64,000 nucleotides of DNA from Treponema sp. J25 (GCF_004343725.1 NZ_PTQW01000041.1:1-64000), one strand, 5' to 3'. Numbered from the stretch's first letter, positions 6,149 through 15,337 are shown. Notes: a model not told the origin generated them from the sequence alone. Made by a program: numbers and translations.

Positions 6149-6820
6149 GTGCCAAAAGAATGGACGAAGGCAACGCTTGCCAAAACGATTGATCACACCC
6201 TGTTAAAACCTACTGCTACGGCAGAGCAAATACGGGAACTCTGTGCAGAAGCCCGGGCAAATCACTTTGCATCGGTCTGTGTGAATCCTGTTTGGGTTCC
6301 GCTGGTTGCAAAGGAACTTTCCGGGTCTGATGTGCTTACCTGTACGGTGATTGGATTTCCCCTGGGGGCCTCTGCAAAGGAAGTAAAGGCGGAGGAAACC
6401 CGGCTTGCCGTAAAACAGGGGGCCCAGGAAGTGGACATGGTAATCAATATTGGGGCCCTCAAAGGAGGGGACCATAGAACGGTGGAAGAGGATATCCGGG
6501 CGGTGGTAAAAGCCGCCGAAAGGGCCACCGTCAAGGTGATTATCGAAACCTGCTACCTTTCGGATGAAGAAAAACGCCTTGCCTGTGAACTGGCTCGAAA
6601 GGCGGGGGCCCACTTTGTGAAAACTTCCACCGGTTTTGGCTCGGGCGGTGCCACCGTGGAGGATGTGCGGCTTATGAAAAAGGTGGTGGGCGACACCATG
6701 AAAATAAAAGCCTCGGGGGGAATACGTTCGTATCACGATGCCATTGCCATGTTAGAGGCTGGGGCAGATAGGATTGGCACCTCCTCGGGGGTGGCGATTG
6801 TGGCGGAACTTCCGGAGTAA
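6149..6820 (+). CDS. deoC: Deoxyribose-phosphate aldolase
   Basis: This 223-residue protein matches class I DeoC over its whole length. IDHTLLKP is at the start, [10 protein letters not shown] in the middle, and the Schiff-base lysine is in FVKTSTGF with a second active-site lysine in KASGGI. It splits 2-deoxyribose 5-phosphate into acetaldehyde and glyceraldehyde 3-phosphate, the last step of deoxynucleoside salvage. It starts at a GTG with GAGGAGG 8 nt upstream. The next operon imports nucleosides and a thymidine phosphorylase lies at 50826, so the window holds uptake, phosphorolysis and aldol cleavage. Its own promoter and palindrome suggest separate control. Confidence 0.97.
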   Translation: MPKEWTKATLAKTIDHTLLKPTATAEQIRELCAEARANHFASVCVNPVWVPLVAKELSGSDVLTCTVIGFPLGASAKEVKAEETRLAVKQGAQEVDMVINIGALKGGDHRTVEEDIRAVVKAAERATVKVIIETCYLSDEEKRLACELARKAGAHFVKTSTGFGSGGATVEDVRLMKKVVGDTMKIKASGGIRSYHDAIAMLEAGADRIGTSSGVAIVAELPE

Positions 6821-6850
6821 GGGTTGTGTGGGTTTTATCAGGAAGGGGCG

Positions 6851-6884
6851 AAGACTTTCCCCTATGACTGAGGAAAAGTCTTTT
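6851..6884 (+). terminator. Terminator of deoC
   Basis: AAGACTTTCC (6851-6860) pairs with GGAAAAGTCTT (6872-6882) with one bulged base, then TTTCC. Its tail touches the -35 box of the next promoter. Confidence 0.6.
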
Positions 6885-6886
6885 CC

Positions 6887-6915
6887 TTGACGGAAACCCT
6901 ATTCCGGCTTATGAT
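6887..6915 (+). promoter_or_regulatory. Sigma-70-type promoter of the nucleoside importer
   Basis: TTGACG (6887-6892), a 17-nt spacer and TATGAT (6910-6915) give a near-consensus promoter 53 nt before the receptor start. Confidence 0.8.
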
Positions 6916-6920
6916 ACAAA

Positions 6921-6945
6921 ACGCTGCCCTAATAAGGGAAAGCGT
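6921..6945 (+). promoter_or_regulatory. Leader hairpin
   Basis: ACGCT (6921-6925) pairs with AGCGT (6941-6945), enclosing CCCT (6927-6930) with AGGG (6935-6938). It would form at the very 5' end of the transcript and may stabilise it. It is too small to be a known purine riboswitch. Confidence 0.4.
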
Positions 6946-6967
6946 CATTGATAGGAGGAGGAAGTAT

Positions 6968-8008
6968 ATGAAACGAATTATTACTGCTGCGGTGGTGGCC
7001 CTGGCGGTGATGGGGCTCCTGTTTGTGTCCTGCCAAAAGAAAGAAGGAACCGCTCAGAAAGGGGCCTTCCGAATTGGGCTGGTAACTGATATCGGTGGAA
7101 TCGATGATCGATCCTTTAACCAGGGTACCTGGGAAGGAATTGTTCGGTTTGCCAAAGATTTTGGTCTTAAAGAGGGAGAATATAAGTACCTGCAATCCTC
7201 TGCAGAGGCCGATTACATTCCCAATCTTTCCACGTTCTCTGATGAAAAGCTCGACCTTATCGTGGCGCCGGGCTTCCTTTTTGAAAAAGCCATAGGAGAA
7301 GTGGCCGACAAATATCCTCAGAACAAGTACCTTATCATCGATACGGTAGTAACCAAACCCAACGTGGTGTCCGCGGTATTTGCTGAACATGAGGGGTCTT
7401 TCCTGGTAGGTGTAGCCGCCGGGCTTAAGGCAAAGGCCGATGGGAAAAAGATCGTCGGATTCCTCGGGGGGATGCAATTCCCTCTTATCGAAAAGTTCCA
7501 GGCCGGGTTTGAGCAGGGCGTAAAGGCGGTCTATCCCGAATGCACGGTCCTGGTAGACTATGCGGGGGACTTCGGAGCTCCCGATAAGGGGCAGGCCATT
7601 GCTCAGAAGCAGTATAACGCCGGGGCGTATATCATTTACCATGCCGCGGGTGGAACGGGAAATGGGCTTATTAAAGAAGCGAAGGAACGCAGCGCCAAGG
7701 GAGATATCCGCTGGGCCATTGGGGTAGACAAGGATCAGTATAACGATGGGGTCTATGCGGAAGGTAAATCGGCAGTCCTTACCAGCATGGTAAAAGGGGT
7801 CGACGTAGCGGCCTACGAAGTAGCCAAGATGGTAAAGGAAGGCAATTTCCCTGGTGGTCAAACCCTGGTGTTCTCCCTTAAGAATAAAGGGGTGGGTATC
7901 CCCGCAACCAATCCTAACCTTTCGGACGATATCATCGCTAAAGTAAAAGAATACGAAGCGAAGATCGCAAGTGGTGAACTGGTTGTTTCCGATAAGCCCG
8001 CAAAATAA
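6968..8008 (+). CDS. pnrA: BMP/PnrA-type nucleoside-binding lipoprotein, 346 aa
   Basis: The N-terminus MKRIITAAVVALAVMGLLFV ends in a loose spirochaetal lipobox with Cys22. The body is a BMP-family periplasmic receptor, with the hallmark DIGGIDDRSFNQGTWEG right after the lipidation linker. T. pallidum TmpC/PnrA, which binds purine nucleosides, has the same motif and gene setting. The start at 6968 has AGGAGGAGG 6 nt upstream. The protein should sit on the outer face of the inner membrane and deliver nucleosides to the permeases encoded downstream. A hairpin terminator follows the gene, a common way to make more receptor than transporter. Confidence 0.9.
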   Translation: MKRIITAAVVALAVMGLLFVSCQKKEGTAQKGAFRIGLVTDIGGIDDRSFNQGTWEGIVRFAKDFGLKEGEYKYLQSSAEADYIPNLSTFSDEKLDLIVAPGFLFEKAIGEVADKYPQNKYLIIDTVVTKPNVVSAVFAEHEGSFLVGVAAGLKAKADGKKIVGFLGGMQFPLIEKFQAGFEQGVKAVYPECTVLVDYAGDFGAPDKGQAIAQKQYNAGAYIIYHAAGGTGNGLIKEAKERSAKGDIRWAIGVDKDQYNDGVYAEGKSAVLTSMVKGVDVAAYEVAKMVKEGNFPGGQTLVFSLKNKGVGIPATNPNLSDDIIAKVKEYEAKIASGELVVSDKPAK

Positions 8009-8028
8009 CACGTTAGTCTAAGAGGGGT

Positions 8029-8066
8029 GGGGTGTAAAAACGGTGTTTTTACACCCCCTTTTCTTT
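8029..8066 (+). terminator. Intra-operon partial terminator
   Basis: GGGGTGTAAAAAC (8029-8041) and GTTTTTACACCCC (8045-8057) form a perfect 13-bp stem with a 3-nt loop, followed by CCTTTTCTTTTTT. It lies between receptor and ATPase genes with no new promoter visible, so read-through is likely needed for the rest of the operon. Confidence 0.85.
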
Positions 8067-8137
8067 TTTAGAGATGCGGCGTCTACGGCGGCGGGAAAAG
8101 CTCCGGTGGTATGCGCTGTTTACAAGAGGGGGTGTGC

Positions 8138-9661
8138 ATGGCCTACATCATAGAAATGCTGGATATCGTAAAAACCTTTCCGGGAATTCGGGCAAATGAT
8201 GGAATAACCCTGCAGGTGGAAGAAGGTTCTATCCATGCTCTGTTGGGAGAAAATGGGGCAGGAAAATCTACCCTCATGAGCATCCTGTTTGGGTTGTACC
8301 AACCCGATAGGGGTACCATTAAGGTTCGAGGAAAGGAAGTTTTCATAAAGGATCCCAATGAAGCCACCCGCCTCGGAATTGGAATGGTGCATCAGCATTT
8401 TAAGCTGGTGCATAATTTTACGGTTACTGAGAACATCATTCTGGGACAGGAACCGAGAAAGGGTCTGTGCCTCAATATTAAAGAGGCAGAACAACGGGTT
8501 GCTGAGTTATCAAAACGGTATGGCCTTGAGGTCGACCCCCGCTCTAAAATCGAAGATATTTCTGTAGGCATGCAACAACGGGTAGAAATCCTCAAAATGC
8601 TCTATCGGGATGCCCAGATTCTTATCTTTGATGAACCGACTGCCGTATTAACCCCTCAGGAAGTGCACGAACTGATGGGGATCCTTCGTCGTTTAGTGCA
8701 GGAGGGAAAGACCGTTTTACTTATCACCCATAAACTAAAAGAAATAAAGGAAGTAGCTGAAGTCTGCACGGTCCTTCGACGGGGAAAAGTAGTGGGGACA
8801 GTCCCGGTTCGGGATGTTTCGGAAGCCCAACTGGCGGAAATGATGGTTGGCCGATCCGTGAGTTTTTCGGTGAACAAGAAACCTGCTCAGCCAAAGGATG
8901 TGGTTTTTGAAGTCCGTGATTTGTATGCTAAAAATGCCCGGGGCTTCATGGCGGTACGGGGGGTTAGTTTCCATATCCGTTCCGGGGAAATTCTCGGCCT
9001 CTGTGGTATTGATGGAAATGGCCAGACCGAACTGGTGTATGCCCTGACCGGTCTTGCGCCGGTGGAAAAGGGCACGATCCTATTAAAAGGTAAGGATATT
9101 ACCCACGCGTCAGTGAAGGAACGACTCGAATCTGGTCTGGGTCATATCCCGGAGGACCGACACAAACATGGCCTTATCCTGGATTTCCGGCTCGATGAAA
9201 ACCTGGTAATCCATTCATTTAATCGTCCCCCCTTCTCTCGCTATGGGATTCTCGATTATCAGCGGATCCGCCAAAACGCCGAACGGCTTATCAACGAGTT
9301 TGATGTGCGATCCGGCGAAGGCCCCGCCACTCCTTCGCGGAGCCTTTCGGGGGGGAATCAGCAGAAGGCTATCGTGGCCCGAGAAATCGATCGCTCTCCG
9401 GAAGTGCTTATTGTGGCGCAACCTACCCGGGGGCTCGATGTGGGGGCCATTGAGTATATCCATCAACGGCTTGTGGAAGAACGGGACAAGGGCAAGGCGA
9501 TTCTCCTGGTTTCTCTGGAACTGGATGAAATCCTCGACCTTTCTGATCGAATCGCGGTTATTTTTAATGGGGAAATTGTGGCAGAAGTAGATGCGGCGCA
9601 GACAAACGAAAATGAATTGGGACTGTATATGGCTGGTTCCCGAAAGGCGGTGAGTGTATGA
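8138..9661 (+). CDS. Nucleoside ABC importer, duplicated ATPase subunit, 507 aa
   Basis: Two ABC domains are fused, as in RbsA/YufO-type importers. The first has Walker A GENGAGKST (37-45), the signature variant VGMQQR and Walker B ILIFDEPTAV. The second has the signature LSGGNQQK but a changed P-loop (GIDGNGQTE) and Walker B LIVAQPTRGLD, the usual degeneration of the second domain in this family. The start at 8138 follows GAGGGGGTG; an upstream in-frame ATG at 8111 has no site. The stop overlaps the next start by ATGA. It corresponds in place to the PnrC ATPase of T. pallidum. Confidence 0.93.
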   Translation: MAYIIEMLDIVKTFPGIRANDGITLQVEEGSIHALLGENGAGKSTLMSILFGLYQPDRGTIKVRGKEVFIKDPNEATRLGIGMVHQHFKLVHNFTVTENIILGQEPRKGLCLNIKEAEQRVAELSKRYGLEVDPRSKIEDISVGMQQRVEILKMLYRDAQILIFDEPTAVLTPQEVHELMGILRRLVQEGKTVLLITHKLKEIKEVAEVCTVLRRGKVVGTVPVRDVSEAQLAEMMVGRSVSFSVNKKPAQPKDVVFEVRDLYAKNARGFMAVRGVSFHIRSGEILGLCGIDGNGQTELVYALTGLAPVEKGTILLKGKDITHASVKERLESGLGHIPEDRHKHGLILDFRLDENLVIHSFNRPPFSRYGILDYQRIRQNAERLINEFDVRSGEGPATPSRSLSGGNQQKAIVAREIDRSPEVLIVAQPTRGLDVGAIEYIHQRLVEERDKGKAILLVSLELDEILDLSDRIAVIFNGEIVAEVDAAQTNENELGLYMAGSRKAVSV

Positions 9662-10761
9662 AGCGCAGGGAGCAACGACGAATTGTGGTGCCCTTAGTAG
9701 CGGTCCTCCTTGGCTTCCTGGTGGGGGCCCTGGTCATCATTGTGACAGGACGATCGCCGGCGGTCCTTTTTATTTCCCTTATCCGAACATTAACAGGGCT
9801 GGACCTCTCGGGGGCAAGCGATTTTAATCCCCGCTATGTGGGAGAATTCATAGTCCAGGCCCTTCCCATTATCCTTACGGGATTATCGGTGGCCTTTGCG
9901 TTCCGGACGGGGCTTTTTAATATCGGGGCGGAAGGGCAGCTCATGATAGGTTCTCTTGCGGCGGTGACGGTGGCCCTCCTGGTAAAGGCGCCTCCCCTGG
10001 TGCATCCGCTGCTTTGCCTCCTGGCGGCTATGGCTGCGGGGGCCCTGTGGGGCCTTATTCCGGGGTACCTCAAGGCCCGGTTTAATGTGCACGAGGTGGT
10101 GGTATCTATCATGATGAATTATACGGCCCTCCATTTTGTAAACTGGGCGCTTTTACAGTTTGGTTCGGTGGACCGGGTCAAGACCCCTGATTTTCCCCCT
10201 ACGGCTACGCTGAAGAGTGCCTTCCTCTCGAGTATTACCAATGGGTCCCGTTTAAATTGGGGCATTATCCCTGTGGTCCTCGCCCTTCTTTTCTTCTGGT
10301 TCATAATAGAAAAGACCACCTTTGGCTATCGCCTGCGGGCGGTGGGGTTTAACAAAGAAGGGGCCCGCTATGCGGGCATGCGGGTGGAACTCAATATCAT
10401 GCTTTCCATGATGATAGCCGGTGCCTTTGCGGGTCTTGCGGGGGCGGTAATAACCCTGGGAACCTTTAATTTTGGTCGGGTGCTCCCCGCCTTTGAAGGA
10501 TACGGCATGGATGGTATTGCGGTGGCCCTGGTCGGCGCTAACCATGCGGGGGGAGTCCTCTTCTCAGGTCTCCTCTTTGGGCTCCTTAAGGCAGCCCAGC
10601 CGCTCATGCAATCCCAGGGAATTCCCCGGGAAATTTCCCAGATTATCCAGGCATCGATAGTGCTCTTTATTGCCATGCGGCTTGGTATCGAAATGCTCCT
10701 TTCTTTCATTAGTTCAAATATCGGTTCAAAGGGTGGTTCAAAAGGGAGGGCTCGTTCATGA
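9658..10761 (+). CDS. Nucleoside ABC importer, permease subunit 1, 367 aa
   Basis: This is a BPD_transp_2-type permease with about ten hydrophobic helices. The conserved patch FNIGAEGQLMIG follows the third helix, and the EAA-like loop is near GYRLRAVGFNKEGARYAGM. It pairs with the second permease to form the channel for nucleosides in the inner membrane. The start is coupled to the ATPase gene (ATGA at 9658), and its own stop overlaps the next gene in the same way. The C-terminus ends in a basic tail (SKGGSKGRARS). Confidence 0.93.
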   Translation: MKRREQRRIVVPLVAVLLGFLVGALVIIVTGRSPAVLFISLIRTLTGLDLSGASDFNPRYVGEFIVQALPIILTGLSVAFAFRTGLFNIGAEGQLMIGSLAAVTVALLVKAPPLVHPLLCLLAAMAAGALWGLIPGYLKARFNVHEVVVSIMMNYTALHFVNWALLQFGSVDRVKTPDFPPTATLKSAFLSSITNGSRLNWGIIPVVLALLFFWFIIEKTTFGYRLRAVGFNKEGARYAGMRVELNIMLSMMIAGAFAGLAGAVITLGTFNFGRVLPAFEGYGMDGIAVALVGANHAGGVLFSGLLFGLLKAAQPLMQSQGIPREISQIIQASIVLFIAMRLGIEMLLSFISSNIGSKGGSKGRARS

Positions 10762-11708
10762 AGGTCTTTATTGAAATGTTCCCCATTGCCCTTATGTTTG
10801 GGGCTCCCATTGTTATTGCAGCCCTGGGGGGGCTGTTGAGTGAGCGTTCGGGGATTGTGAATGTGGCCCTGGAAGGGATCATGATGGTAGGGGGCTTTAC
10901 CGCCGCTTCGGTTACGGTGTTGCTCGAACCGGTGCTCCCCGGGTGGGCCCCGTGGATTGGTCTCCTGTGTGCCTTGCTTGCGGGGATGGTCTATTCCCTC
11001 TTACATGCCCTTTCATCGGTCAACTTTAAGGCTGATCAGGTGGTGTCGGGCACGGCCCTGAATATCCTCGCCGGCGGTTTTACGGTCTATCTCTGTCAGA
11101 TTATTTTTAAGCAACAACGGACCCGCGCCTTTAGCACCGGTTTAGCAAAGATCACCATCCCTGGCCTGAGTAACATCCCCATCATAGGGCCCATGCTCTT
11201 TGATCATGTGTATCCCACCTTTTTTGTGGCCCTTGCCCTGGTAGTTCTGGTGTGGTTTGTGGTGTATAAAACCGCCTTCGGTCTGCGGCTTCGTTCCTGC
11301 GGGGAACATCCCCAGGCGGCGGCCTCTATGGGAATCAATGTGTACCGCATGCGGTACCTGGCGGTGCTGGCATCGGGGCTTCTTGCGGGGCTGGCGGGGG
11401 GTGTCATGGTCCTTACCCAGGATATCCAGTACACGGTGACCAGCATTCATGGAACGGGCTTTATTGCTCTGGGTTCCCTGATATTTGGCAAGTGGAATCC
11501 CTGGGGCGTGTTAGGGGCTTCCCTCTTTTTTGGTTTTTCCCAGGCCCTGTCCCTTTATGCCCGGGATATTCCCCTTATGTCGGGGCTTCCCCTGGAATTT
11601 TTCCACCTCTTGCCCTATGTGCTGACTATTGGAGCCCTGGTGCTGTTTTCCAATAAGTCCGTAGGACCCCGGGCGGCGGGAGAGATATACGATCCTGGAA
11701 AACGATAA
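10758..11708 (+). CDS. Nucleoside ABC importer, permease subunit 2, 316 aa
   Basis: A second BPD_transp_2-type permease carries the family patch GIVNVALEGIMMVG near residue 33 and a loop GLRLRSCGEHPQAAASMG near residue 181. It starts four bases inside the previous gene (ATGA). Together with subunit 1, the fused ATPase and the lipoprotein it completes a nucleoside importer. It is the last gene of the operon; a structured region and the alaS promoter follow. Confidence 0.93.
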   Translation: MKVFIEMFPIALMFGAPIVIAALGGLLSERSGIVNVALEGIMMVGGFTAASVTVLLEPVLPGWAPWIGLLCALLAGMVYSLLHALSSVNFKADQVVSGTALNILAGGFTVYLCQIIFKQQRTRAFSTGLAKITIPGLSNIPIIGPMLFDHVYPTFFVALALVVLVWFVVYKTAFGLRLRSCGEHPQAAASMGINVYRMRYLAVLASGLLAGLAGGVMVLTQDIQYTVTSIHGTGFIALGSLIFGKWNPWGVLGASLFFGFSQALSLYARDIPLMSGLPLEFFHLLPYVLTIGALVLFSNKSVGPRAAGEIYDPGKR

Positions 11709-11717
11709 TCTTTAAAA

Positions 11718-11794
11718 GGGGAGCGAACAGGGTATCATCGCCGATAAAGAAGCCTTTCCTACCCTTGACGAGGAAAGGCCCGCTCCCCTAGTAT
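11718..11794 (+). promoter_or_regulatory. Nested hairpin plus alaS promoter
   Basis: GGGGAGCG (11718-11725) and CGCTCCCC (11781-11788) enclose a second stem, GCCTTTCCT (11752-11760) with AGGAAAGGC (11771-11779). The 10-nt loop of the inner stem contains TTGACG (11765-11770), a good -35. TAGTAT (11789-11794) lies 18 nt on as -10. There is no T-run. The structure may end the importer transcript, or read-through RNA or regulator binding may touch the alaS promoter. Confidence 0.5.
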
Positions 11795-11803
11795 GGGATA
11801 GTT

Positions 11804-13591
11804 ATGGATGCAAACGAACTGAGAACGAAATACATCGAATTCTTTAAGTCCAAAGGACATGTACAAATTCAGGGAAAGTCCCTCATCCCTGATAACGATC
11901 CCACCGTTCTGTTTACGACGGCGGGAATGCACCCCCTGGTCCCCTACATTTTGGGCGAGCCCCATCCGGCGGGGACGCGGCTTACCAATTACCAGAAGTG
12001 TATTCGAACGGGTGACATAGAGTCGGTGGGGGATGCCAGCCATCTGACTTTCTTTGAAATGCTGGGCAACTGGTCCCTGGGGGATTATTTTAAAGAAGAA
12101 GCCATTTCGATGAGTTTTGAATTTCTCACCGATCCCAAATGGCTGGGGATCCCCATAGAAAAAATAGGGGTTACCGTCTTTGCGGGTGAACCGGGTATCC
12201 CCCGGGACGAAGAATCGGCGGCTATCTGGAAACGCCTGGGTATTCCGGAAGAACGAATCCGTTTCTTGCCCCGGGAAGACAACTGGTGGGGACCGGCGGG
12301 CACGACGGGCCCCTGTGGTCCCGACACGGAGATGTTTATCGATACGGGACGCCCCGCCTGCGGTCCCGATTGCGGTCCGGGCTGTAAATGTGGTAAGTGG
12401 CTTGAAATCTGGAACGATGTCTTCATGCAGTATAACAAGACCGCCGACGGCAGCTATGTGCCCTTAAGCAGGAAATGTGTGGATACGGGCATGGGCATCG
12501 AGCGAACCGTGACGATTCTCAATGGAAAGAAATCGGTTTACGAAACAGAGATATTCCTTCCCCTTATCCGAGCGGTGGAAAACCTGGCAGGCTATACCTA
12601 CGGCACCGATCCTGAAAAGGATACGTCGGTGCGGATTATCTGTGATCATGGGCGGGCGAGTACCTTTATTTTGGGAGATCCTAAGGCGGTAACCCCCTCC
12701 AATGTGGGTGCCGGCTATGTATTGCGCCGTCTTATTCGCCGGGCGGTTCGTCATGGCCGCAAGCTCGGTATAAACCGGGCTTTTCTTTCCGAAGTGGCCG
12801 CGGTGGTGGTGGAGCAGCTGAAAGGCCCCTATCCTGAACTGGAAGAAAACAGGGATCGGATTTTTTCGGAACTCCAGAAAGAAGAAAACAAATTCCTCGA
12901 AACCCTCCAGAAGGGGGAACATGAGTTCGAAAAAATTCTCCCTAACCTTTTAAAGGATCCCCGGCGGGTGATGTCTGGCCGCTTGGCCTTTAAACTGTAC
13001 GACACCTATGGCTTTCCTATTGAGTTAACCGAAGAACTCGCCGCAGAGCATGGCCTTTCGGTGAACCGGGAAGAGTTTGATGAGGCCTTTAAGAAGCACC
13101 AGGAGCTTTCCCGGGCCGGAAGCGAACAGGTGTTTAAGGGAGGCCTTGCAGACCATGGAGAGATGGCCGTAAAGTATCATACGGCAACCCACTTGCTCCA
13201 TAAGGCGTTAAAGATTGTGCTGGGGGACCACGTGGCCCAGAAGGGCTCGAATATCACCTCGGAACGGCTCCGGTTTGATTTTTCCCATCCTATGCCCATG
13301 ACTCCCGAAGAGATTGCCCGGGTGGAGGCCATCGTCAACGAGCAGATCCAGCGGGATCTCCCGGTTACCATGGAAATCATGTCCCTCGAGGAAGCAAAGG
13401 CCGCAGGGGCTATCGCCCTCTTTGGGGAAAAGTATGAATCCCAGGTAAAGGTGTATACGATTGGCGATTTTTCTAAAGAGGTGTGTGGTGGTCCCCATGT
13501 GGATCGGACGGGAAAACTGGGAAAATTCAAAATTCAAAAGGAACAATCCTCTTCGGCGGGGGTGCGACGAATTCGGGCGGTGTTGGAATAA
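11804..13591 (+). CDS. alaS: Alanyl-tRNA synthetase, short form, 595 aa
   Basis: The catalytic core starts at residue 1 (FFKSKGH, FTTAGMHPLVPY) with motif 2/3 elements, then the tRNA-recognition region. The editing domain has HTATHLLH near residue 459 and the zinc motif CGGPHVDRTG near residue 560. The protein ends right after it. The usual 870-residue enzyme has a C-terminal oligomerisation/tRNA-binding domain, which is absent here; this short form is typical of spirochaetes. It charges tRNA-Ala and clears Ser and Gly mischarging. Its own promoter lies just upstream; no clear Shine-Dalgarno precedes the ATG. Confidence 0.97.
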   Translation: MDANELRTKYIEFFKSKGHVQIQGKSLIPDNDPTVLFTTAGMHPLVPYILGEPHPAGTRLTNYQKCIRTGDIESVGDASHLTFFEMLGNWSLGDYFKEEAISMSFEFLTDPKWLGIPIEKIGVTVFAGEPGIPRDEESAAIWKRLGIPEERIRFLPREDNWWGPAGTTGPCGPDTEMFIDTGRPACGPDCGPGCKCGKWLEIWNDVFMQYNKTADGSYVPLSRKCVDTGMGIERTVTILNGKKSVYETEIFLPLIRAVENLAGYTYGTDPEKDTSVRIICDHGRASTFILGDPKAVTPSNVGAGYVLRRLIRRAVRHGRKLGINRAFLSEVAAVVVEQLKGPYPELEENRDRIFSELQKEENKFLETLQKGEHEFEKILPNLLKDPRRVMSGRLAFKLYDTYGFPIELTEELAAEHGLSVNREEFDEAFKKHQELSRAGSEQVFKGGLADHGEMAVKYHTATHLLHKALKIVLGDHVAQKGSNITSERLRFDFSHPMPMTPEEIARVEAIVNEQIQRDLPVTMEIMSLEEAKAAGAIALFGEKYESQVKVYTIGDFSKEVCGGPHVDRTGKLGKFKIQKEQSSSAGVRRIRAVLE

Positions 13592-13771
13592 AAAAGCAGG
13601 GGCCCATGGTATGGCGGTGAGGAAAAGTTGGTGCCCCTGAAGGAGCCTCAAAAAAGGAAAAATAGAAAAATTCGTAACAATAGTGTATAGAAGTGGTTAA
13701 TAATAATAGAAAAAGAACCGCCGGCTATATCTAAGGGCCGGCGGAATTGTGAGTAATGAAGAAGGGTATAT
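13592..13771 (+). promoter_or_regulatory. Intergenic region with GC hairpin before the parvulin gene
   Basis: CCGCCGGC (13718-13725) and GCCGGCGG (13737-13744) form a perfect 8-bp stem with an 11-nt loop, 27 nt before the start of the next gene. A second, weaker fold (GGGGCCCA about 13602 with TGGTGCCCC about 13631) lies just after alaS. Neither has a T-run. They may be a leader element and a processing or termination signal. Confidence 0.4.
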
Positions 13772-14815
13772 ATGAAACGGATTACAAGTGTGGTAATACT
13801 GTTGTGTTGTGGGGTGGTGGGGCTTTTTGCGCAGGCAGAGCTTCAACCGGTAGCGCTGGTAAAACTTACGAAAACCGAACCTATCACGGTGAAACAGCTC
13901 AAAACGGAAGTCCAAAAGCTGGAAGCCCAGTCAGGGCGGACCTTGACCTTGGATGAACGAAAACAGGTGCTCGAGGTAATGATTAACAAGCGGCTTGCCC
14001 TCCAGGCGGCAGAACGGGACAAGGTGACTGTCTCTGATGCGGAGCTTAATCAACAGTTGCAACAATCAAGGGCCCTGATGGCCCAGTCCCTGGGGCGCCA
14101 GCCTACGGATGCGGAATTCGAAGCGGCCGTAAAAAAAGAAACGGGCTATGATTTAGCTACCTATAAAGAAGAACTACGCAAGGAACTCACGGTCCAGAAA
14201 TACCTGCTTACCCAAAAAAAAGATCTTATCCAGTCTATCAAGGCCCCTACGGAAGCGGAAATTAAGGATTTTTATGAGTTGAATAAAGCCAAATTGGTGC
14301 GTCCCGATACGGTCCGTTTTTCTATGATTTTTGTTCCTGCCGGAAATGATGCGGCGAGTAAAGCCAAAGCAAAAGAATTGGCAGAGAAATTGGCAAAAGA
14401 TATCGGTGGGAACCCCGCTAAATTCGATGAGATGGTTCTCAAGGGACAGACCCCCAATGCGGGGTATCAGGCAGGAGATGGGGGGTATCTTCCAAAGAGT
14501 GCGGAGGCCCAGCAGATTGTGGGCACCGAATTCATGAATGTGGCCTTTTCGCTCAAGCAGGGGGAAGTGTCGCGGCTTCTAGAAAATCAGAAGGGATATC
14601 AAATTATTAAGGTTACGGAGACCTATTCCCAGAAAGTGTTAGAGCTGGACGATATTTACCAACTCGGAACTCGCATCACGGTCCGGGAATACATTGGCAA
14701 CATGCTCCTCCAGCAGCGGCAACAGGCGGTTCTCGAGAAGGCCTCCAATGAATTGGTGGCGGAACTGCGAAAGGGGAACCCCTTTCAGATTTTTGAAAAG
14801 AATATAGCCTGGTAA
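13772..14815 (+). CDS. Exported parvulin-type peptidyl-prolyl isomerase, 347 aa
   Basis: A signal peptide (MKRITSVVILLCCGVVGLFA) is followed by a SurA_N-like helical region (about 40-165) and a parvulin rotamase domain (about 170-285, with FSMIFVPAG, GDGGYLPK, AFSLKQGEVSRLL and GYQIIKV). It should help fold periplasmic and outer-membrane proteins, fitting the several barrel proteins in this window. The start at 13772 has GAAGAAGGG upstream; an ATG at 13756 is in another frame. nusB begins three bases after its stop, so the two are co-transcribed. Confidence 0.88.
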   Translation: MKRITSVVILLCCGVVGLFAQAELQPVALVKLTKTEPITVKQLKTEVQKLEAQSGRTLTLDERKQVLEVMINKRLALQAAERDKVTVSDAELNQQLQQSRALMAQSLGRQPTDAEFEAAVKKETGYDLATYKEELRKELTVQKYLLTQKKDLIQSIKAPTEAEIKDFYELNKAKLVRPDTVRFSMIFVPAGNDAASKAKAKELAEKLAKDIGGNPAKFDEMVLKGQTPNAGYQAGDGGYLPKSAEAQQIVGTEFMNVAFSLKQGEVSRLLENQKGYQIIKVTETYSQKVLELDDIYQLGTRITVREYIGNMLLQQRQQAVLEKASNELVAELRKGNPFQIFEKNIAW

Positions 14816-14817
14816 GT

Positions 14818-15237
14818 ATGGCCTCTCGTCACAAGGCTCGTATTTTAGCGTTTCAGGCCCTGTATTCGTGGGATGTCTCGCGGGTACCGCTGGAAGACCT
14901 GTTGGACTTCCCCTGGCTCGAAGAAGAGCAGCAGCACAAACTTGATGAGGGTGTAGCTGCCTTTGCGCGCCTTTTAATCCAGGGAACCCTTGAAAACATT
15001 GAGGCCATCGATGCTACCATTAAGGCCCACCTTAAGAATTGGGACTTTTCGCGGGTGAATAAGGTGGACCTGGCTATCCTTCGTATAAGCACCTACGCCC
15101 TCATGTTCCAAAAAGAGATGGCTCCTTCTATCATTATTGATGAGGCCATCGATCTTTCCCGGGAATTTGGCACCGATGAGTCCTATAAGTTTGTAAATGG
15201 CGTGCTTGATAGTATACGTCGATCGTTGCAGCGATAA
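14818..15237 (+). CDS. nusB: Transcription antitermination factor NusB
   Basis: This all-helical 139-residue protein has the NusB landmarks RHKARILAFQALYSWD at the start, VNKVDLAILRISTYAL in the middle and FVNGVLDSI at the end. With NusE it binds boxA and prevents early termination of rRNA transcription. It follows the isomerase gene at 2 nt and is followed by a bidirectional terminator. Confidence 0.95.
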   Translation: MASRHKARILAFQALYSWDVSRVPLEDLLDFPWLEEEQQHKLDEGVAAFARLLIQGTLENIEAIDATIKAHLKNWDFSRVNKVDLAILRISTYALMFQKEMAPSIIIDEAIDLSREFGTDESYKFVNGVLDSIRRSLQR

Positions 15238-15289
15238 GGATGGTTCCTTCGCAGAAAAGCTGTAGCGCCATCCTTCTGGTGGATATTAA

Positions 15290-15320
15290 AAAGGGCTCCT
15301 TTTCGGAGCCCTTTATTGTT
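15290..15320. terminator. Bidirectional terminator between nusB and groES
   Basis: AAAGGGCTCC (15290-15299) pairs with GGAGCCCTTT (15305-15314). T-rich DNA follows on the + strand (TTTATTGTTTTT), and AAAA precedes it, giving a T-run on the minus strand. It serves two converging genes. Confidence 0.8.
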
Positions 15321-15337
15321 TTTCCTGTCTGTTTGGA

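Noticed and set aside
6929-8011. Antisense frame of 360 codons over pnrA
   Set aside because: It is the shadow of a well-supported receptor gene and has no protein-like motif.
11709-11803. T-box riboswitch before alaS
   Set aside because: The T-box sequence and the antiterminator are absent, and spirochaetes are not known for this control.
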